A DNA stretch of 64,000 nucleotides from Haematococcus lacustris. Lineage: Eukaryota; Chlorophyta; Chlorophyceae; Chlamydomonadales; Haematococcaceae. Shown here in pieces: positions 59,161-64,000 of this stretch (positions are counted from its first letter, which is position 1; every line of letters begins with the position of its first letter). Position numbers and translations under genes: made by a program. The stretch covers positions 848,894 through 912,893 of the forward strand of contig JASKMD010000004.1 in assembly GCA_030144725.1 (NCBI GenBank), written 5' to 3'. Below the pieces are notes generated by a model. The model did not search any database and had not been told where the DNA came from. It saw only the letters and a program-made list of their open reading frames with translations.

Positions 59161-61332
59161 AAGAGCTTCAGCTTCTGCGACCCGGCGTTACAGCCCAAGT
59201 CCAGCCCAACTACGCAAACAACCGATCAGGGTCATGCTAGCTTGGCACGAAGTTGAGGGGGTGCGCTTAGGAGACACTAGCACCATCGGTGGTCGAGCCG
59301 CGATCGTTTTCATGCGAAGCTCGCAGTCACATGCTGCGGACATGTCGGCACGCCCAGCCTTATCTTTCGGTATTTCTATCCTTGTGCTGCTACTTTTCAG
59401 CGTCTACCTGTACTTATCATGTATAGCTCTACGCCTTGTGGGCTGGATCCTCCTGTACCCCCTTACCCTAACGGTATTGCCAAGTGTCTGCTCCCTATGC
59501 ACCGTCTCCCATACGGCTGCGGGATAGGCGCTGATGCGTCGCAGTTCTGTGCTCTCTCTCTCTCTCTTGCTCGTCGTGCCTTGCCTGGGCACTGCGTTGA
59601 TGGCGACCATAGTGAACGTCACGGTGGGTACGGTGGGTACGGTGGGTACGGTGGGAACGTCCCTGCACAGCTCACCGTGGGAGGCCTATTGGCCCTGCCT
59701 CGGGAACCTGGCAGCCACATAGTGGTGATGTACCCAGTGCTGCCACTCGGCTCCAGCAGCCAGGGTCAGCAACTGCTGACACACAGCATGGCACACAATG
59801 ACATGGCAGACAGTGACCCGGCAGCAGCAAACGGAAACAGCTCAGGGGGGCCAGCGGGCTAGCGGCAGCCAGGGCCACAGGCGCCTCTGCAACCGCTCCC
59901 CCTACCCATCATGCAACTGACGCAAGGCAGCTGGTGGAGGCAGTGTGTATACCTATGCAGCACAATGACGCTGACCTCAGCCCTGCAGCCCAACGAGGTC
60001 AGCACGCGGTTGCCCACCAGCTCAGCTCAAGGACCGCAGTCAGGCTGCCGATCTATGAAGCACCTGCCTGCTGTATGCAGCCGCTGCTTTGTCAGGGTCT
60101 GTCCTGCAGCGTTGTTTACCACCGCATGTGGCCGTCTAATCAGCGGTGAGGGGGTATGTGGCCGCATGAGGCTGCAGGGGGACAACACTCTAGGCCGCAG
60201 GATCCCTGATGGTGGAGGGGGTAGCTCCACAGCCCACCCGCCCACCGTCTGGCTCAGGCCCTGCTGCTGCAGTACCACACACATATGTCCCAGTCAATCA
60301 TCAGATCAGGTCGACAATGAAGAGGTGGGCAAGCGAGCGAGGCTGCAGGCTTCTCAGGTGCGCCTGCAAGCTGGTTCAGACATGTTGCTCCTGTGCATGA
60401 CTCTAGTGACGTGAGGACTACTGTTGCTGGCATGGTGAGGCATTGTAAGCTCTGTTGGTTGCCTGGGCAGGCTGACAGGGCGCTCTGCAGGCCTGTAGTT
60501 GAAGTGTGACGAAACCGAAACAGTGTGATGCAGGCTGCACTTACCTAGGTCAGGGTCGCCAGGAGTGGTTGGGCATGGCATTTGCCACGACTGCACCATG
60601 TGGTGGAAGGTCACCCACAGGCAACAGCTAGCTCCATGTTGAAGAGGGGAGCTGCTGCTGCATTGTGAGGTGAGCACACCAGTGACCAGGTATCAGGCGG
60701 TGCCATGTTATCAGTGAAGGGTGCTGTGCAACTGGAGGGCAGCGGCGCCTGCCTCCTGTCCTGCCCCTGGGGTGTCAGGGGTGTGTGCGTGGTCCCCGCC
60801 TGGAGGTGAGCCTGGACCTAGCTGAGGACCAGGTGCAGCGCAGCAAGGTGCAGGGGAGGGGAAGGGAGGGGGAGGGAGGGTCAGGCCAACAGGGGGTGGG
60901 CGACACTGGCTGACAGGACATGCCAGGGTGGAGCGGGGGATGGTAGCCAGGCTGGGGGGCTTATTGGGACCGGGAGGGGGCAGCTGGGTGGTGTGGCTGG
61001 CGGGGTGGGCACAGTGGAGGCGGTCACAGCTGCCTGACATTGCCCTGTTCTCAGTCCGTCCATGGGTCAGGGCTAGACCTGGGTTGGGGCCCTCACCCCA
61101 CCCTGCCTTGCCCTGCTGCCCCTCCCTCAGCTCTCCTGCCCTGCCCTGCCCCGCGCTGCGCTGCACTGCTGCCATTCCTTCCCTTACCACAGCGTAGGGT
61201 GCTCAACAGTTTTCATCAATGGGAAGGCTAGGCATGGCCAAGGGTTAAGGGCGGCTGCCCTCCCTCTCCTACCCTTCCCCCTCCGCTGCTGCCCCCCCTA
61301 CCTCATGCCCTACCTGCTGGCCTGTACTGCAG
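59161..61332. other. Region without a well-supported gene
   Basis: A four-fold GGTACGGTG tandem at about 59623-59660 and a CT run near 59555 are the only clear patterns. An open frame at 59144-59527 has a hydrophobic segment (FGISILVLLLFSVYLYL), but nothing around it supports a gene. Confidence 0.45.
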
Positions 61333-62326
61333 CGCCGGGCCCTTGTGGCCACCCCCCGCACAGGCTGGTGGGGCGCCAGCTACTGGGTCACCGCCAGGCC
61401 CCTGGAGGGGCAGGAGCAGCAGACGCAGCCGCCAGACCTTCTATGAGGACGACCAGGCAGCGCTGTACATGCAGGTCAGGGGCTAGGGGCAAGGCCGCGG
61501 GGGCAGGGGCATAGCCTTAGGGGCAGGGGCGGGGGTAGGAGCAAAGGCAGGGAAAGGTGGGGGTGGGGGCGAAGGCAGAGCGGCTGCAGGCAGAGAGCCT
61601 GTGTATGTGTGTGAGGTGCCTGGCCTATGCTGGGCCCAGCTGGCTACGGGGCAGTAGGAGCAGCAGGGACCATGGCGGTGGCCAGCAGGTAGCGGTACCA
61701 GGGGTGTAGAGTGGCGGTCATTGCCATGTGTCAGGGGGGCAGGGCAGGGCAGGGCTGCTGCTGCTGCTGCCCCTGCTGCTGCTAGAGCTACGTGAAGGGG
61801 TAGAAGGGCTGGGGGTAAAGTGTGGCCTCATGCCGGGCTGCAAGGGCTGGTCTTGCTTGCCCTTCCCTACACCTCCCTAGCTCCTCCCTGGGGACCCCCC
61901 TGCCCCCTTCCCTCCCTCCCTTCCTCCCTTCCCCCTCCCCCTGAACTGCAGGCTCACGCTCACAAGCGCCGGGGCCTGACGGGGCTGGGGAGGAGCACCG
62001 CGGTGCAGGCCGCTGGGGGTCAGGGGCAGGGCAGCCGCACCACCTTAAACGGAAAGAAGGGGGGGCAGCAGGGCCAGGTAGGGCAGCAGCTGGGGGGCCA
62101 GCAGCAGGGCAGGCAGCCAGCTGTCAGCATGGAGCAGCAGGTGGCCCTGAACAGCCTGGCGGCAGGAGGGGGAAGGCAGTGCAGGGGGGGCGGGGCAGTG
62201 GCAGCGCAGCAGCGGGCCGGCAGGAAGGCAGCCAGGGCCAGAGCCAAGGCCGATGGCAAGAGGGTGGGGAGAGGGGGGCCAGAAGCAGCAGCAAAGGCAG
62301 CAGGGGGAGGGGAAGGAAAAAGGTAG
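61333..62326 (+). CDS. Possible tail of a G-patch-type nuclear protein
   Basis: Exon 61333-61473 follows CTGCAG and encodes RRALVATPRTGWWGASYWVT; one frame over it reads RQTFYEDDQAALYMQ up to a GT donor. Exon 61952 onward follows CTGCAG and continues AHAHKRRGLTGLGRS, then SRTTLNGKKGGQQGQ and an Ala/Gly/Lys-rich end with stop at 62324. From memory, some plant G-patch proteins have a WWG segment, an EDDQ..LY segment, GLG and then GKK. The apparent one-base frame difference in the first exon could be a sequencing error or decay. The G-patch itself was not found upstream. Low confidence. Confidence 0.3.
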
Positions 62327-62726
62327 GAAGCGCAAGATGTCAGGGAGGAGTGGCTGCTGCAGAGGCGGTGCAGCTGCCGGGTGTGTGCAGGCGAGCCCGC
62401 GTAGGGGCAGTGTATAGGGGCAGTGGATGCTGTGTAGGGGCAGGGGCCACTGCTGGTGGTGAGGGTGGGGTGGTGCCAGGGGTCTAGGTGGGTTCAAGGG
62501 CGGCTGCTGAGGTGCAGGGCACTGTGCACTGGCTCAAGGTGGACAGGGCTGCGCTGAATCAGGTGAGGGGAGAGTGAGGGAGGGGGGGGGGGCAGGGAGG
62601 GGCGAAATGATTATGGCAGGTAGGCAGGCAGGCAGGCACGGCCAGATAAGCTGGGGGGAGGCCAGGGCAGCGGTGCGGTGCTGAGGCCCTGGAGGCCGCC
62701 AGAGGCTGGTCAAGGTGTGTCGTGAC

Positions 62727-62847
62727 GGGTTAGGGTTAGGGTTAGGGTTAGGGTTAGGGTTAGGGTAAGGTAGGGTTAGGGTTAGGGTAGGGTTAGGGTA
62801 ACCCTAACCCTAACCCTAACCCTAACCCTAACCCTAACCCTAACCCT
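62727..62847. repeat. Inverted telomeric repeat, (TTAGGG)n joined to (CCCTAA)n
   Basis: Left part 62727 to about 62798: TTAGGG units, the last few degenerate (TAAGG, GTAGGG). Right part to 62847: eight perfect CCCTAA-type units. The two arms meet with no spacer. This order, G-rich arm then C-rich arm on one strand, is that of two chromosome ends joined to each other. Confidence 0.95.
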
Positions 62848-63314
62848 GCACACACTGTCATCACCCCGCCCCTTCCTCACTGTCATCACCCCCTGCTCCG
62901 CCCTGATCCCACCTTGCCTGCTCCTTGCCCACTGCCCGCACATACATAGGGCTTGCCCTGCCCCTGCCCCTGCCCACCATGCGCCGGCCCACAATGCCCC
63001 TGCCCTGCCTAGTCCAGGCCGGCCCGATCATTTACGAGGTTAGCCCAGCTCGGCAAAGCCAGCCCAGGCCAGAAGCTAAATGATGACTGCACACTTGTCA
63101 TGGCTGTCTTTGCCTCGCCCCTGCTTTGCTTGCCTTTGCTTGTTCTGTGCTGTGATTGCCTTCGCTCACATTTGATTGCCTCCATACACATGCAAGACCT
63201 CACTGTGTGTGGCAGTCTGAACATCGACTCATCAGCGTAGGGGGGAGGGCCCCTACCTGTTGTGGATCGGATGCTGAAGGCTGAAGGGGCAAGGCTGGCC
63301 ATGTAGATGCTGTT

Positions 63315-63367
63315 GATGTAGATGAGGGTGCAATGTAGATGAGGGTGCAATGTAGATGAGGGTGCAG
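63315..63367 (+). repeat. 17-bp tandem repeat, three units
   Basis: GTAGATGAGGGTGCAAT occurs three times head to tail with a partial preceding unit. Just upstream of the last F-box gene. Confidence 0.9.
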
Positions 63368-63499
63368 CAATCCTCGACCTACGACTGCCAGCAGTCTGGC
63401 AGTATACAATCGTTCGCATGTGAATGCTGCGGAAGAGTCGGTATCTTGAAAATGTGGTATCAAATGAGCTCGTCCGCTGCAGCTTTGTTTGCGCCAGCC

Positions 63500-64000
63500 A
63501 TGTTCAAGCGTCGCAGGCGCAGCAATGCATTCATCAATGTCGTTCCCGTCGTGCCACCTACAGCAAAGCTTGGAAACCCCCTCCTGGACCTTCCTGAAGA
63601 GCTTATTGCGGACATTGTCTCACGGGCAGCGCGGCTGGGTGCGGGTGGAGCGCTTTCGCTCACCTGCAGCGCGTTCTCCAAGACCAACCTGTTGCACGCC
63701 CCCGCTCTCCACATCCAGCTGGACAGCCAGGGCTGCGACCAGCTGCTCACACCACGCGTCGTCGAGGTTCTGCAAGCCAGAACGTGCAAGCTGGCCCTGA
63801 CTCTGGAGCGGCAGCCGGCACAAAGCAGCAGGCAGTACATCAGGCTGCTGACCGAGGTTCTGAAGAACCTGGCCAAATGTGCAGCTGTGGATGCCTGCAA
63901 GCTAGCAACCATCCCTGGCCCCTCCCTCGGCACTCTCAAGCGTCTGGGCTGCAGCCATGACCTTGCTGAGCGCTTAAGGAGCTGTTTCCCAGGCCTGACC
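63500..64000 (+). CDS. F-box-like/LRR family gene, 5' part, continues past window
   Basis: Open frame from ATG at 63500 to the window end (167 codons) on the opposite strand to the other members. MFKRRRRSNAFINVV is basic. LLDLPEELIADIVSR followed by LSLTCSAFSKTNLLHAPALH is the most F-box-like version in the window. LLTPRVVEVLQARTCKLALT and QYIRLLTEVLKNLAKCAAVD align closely with the 612-residue member. Its N-terminus differs from all the others, so it has a separate start region. Confidence 0.85.
   Translation, partial: MFKRRRRSNAFINVVPVVPPTAKLGNPLLDLPEELIADIVSRAARLGAGGALSLTCSAFSKTNLLHAPALHIQLDSQGCDQLLTPRVVEVLQARTCKLALTLERQPAQSSRQYIRLLTEVLKNLAKCAAVDACKLATIPGPSLGTLKRLGCSHDLAERLRSCFPGLT

Noticed and set aside
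59144..59527. Small membrane protein gene
   Set aside because: One hydrophobic stretch only, no splice or flanking support, and part of it overlaps the duplicated 5' flank of the F-box family.

Overview
Organism. The window looks like nuclear DNA of a chlorophycean green alga in the Chlamydomonadales, probably Haematococcus or a close relative. The signs are many short GT-AG introns full of C-rich simple repeats, interstitial TTAGGG-type telomeric repeats, a separate urea carboxylase and a urea symporter as in chlorophytes, and an expanded F-box/leucine-rich gene family. The genus is inference; no database was searched.

Layout. 1-12858 (minus) holds almost all of a 29-exon urea carboxylase gene (DUR1); its last codons lie off the left edge. 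12859-17399 is the divergent intergenic region; it contains a complete 1,225-bp terminal-inverted-repeat (TIR) element and the DUR3 TATA box. 17400-21997 (plus) is a complete 15-exon urea symporter gene (DUR3). 22000-26745 is a graveyard of repeats: gene-family relics, hairpins and a captured DUR3 fragment that runs into a pure (CCCCG)401 array (26746-28750). 29277-31863 (plus) is a gene with two AP2-like modules. 33080-37300 is a tandem segmental duplication (repeat R3, module M, F-box/LRR gene); one copy is cut by a second CCCCG array, the other is intact. 38501-39000 is an assembly gap, and 39001-46075 a roughly 7-kb (CCGAC)n array. 46897-48121 is a second 1,225-bp TIR element. 48657-50713 is a different TIR element carrying a small multi-exon gene. 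51263-53095 is a broken F-box/LRR copy and 57121-58842 an intact one. 61333-62326 may be the tail of a G-patch-like gene. 62727-62847 is a telomeric repeat inverted in the orientation of a telomere fusion. A further F-box gene starts at 63500 and runs off the right edge.

How the genes work together. DUR3 imports urea and DUR1 carboxylates it to allophanate, which an allophanate hydrolase (DUR2, not in the window) splits to ammonium. The divergent DUR1/DUR3 pair is therefore a urea-assimilation cluster. The rest is dominated by duplication of one F-box/LRR family together with its flanks, TIR elements and giant pentanucleotide arrays. The most novel items are the two TIR element families with their target-site duplications, the telomeric insertions, the DUR3 fragment fused to a satellite, and the AP2 gene whose duplicated introns are identical while the neighbouring exons differ.
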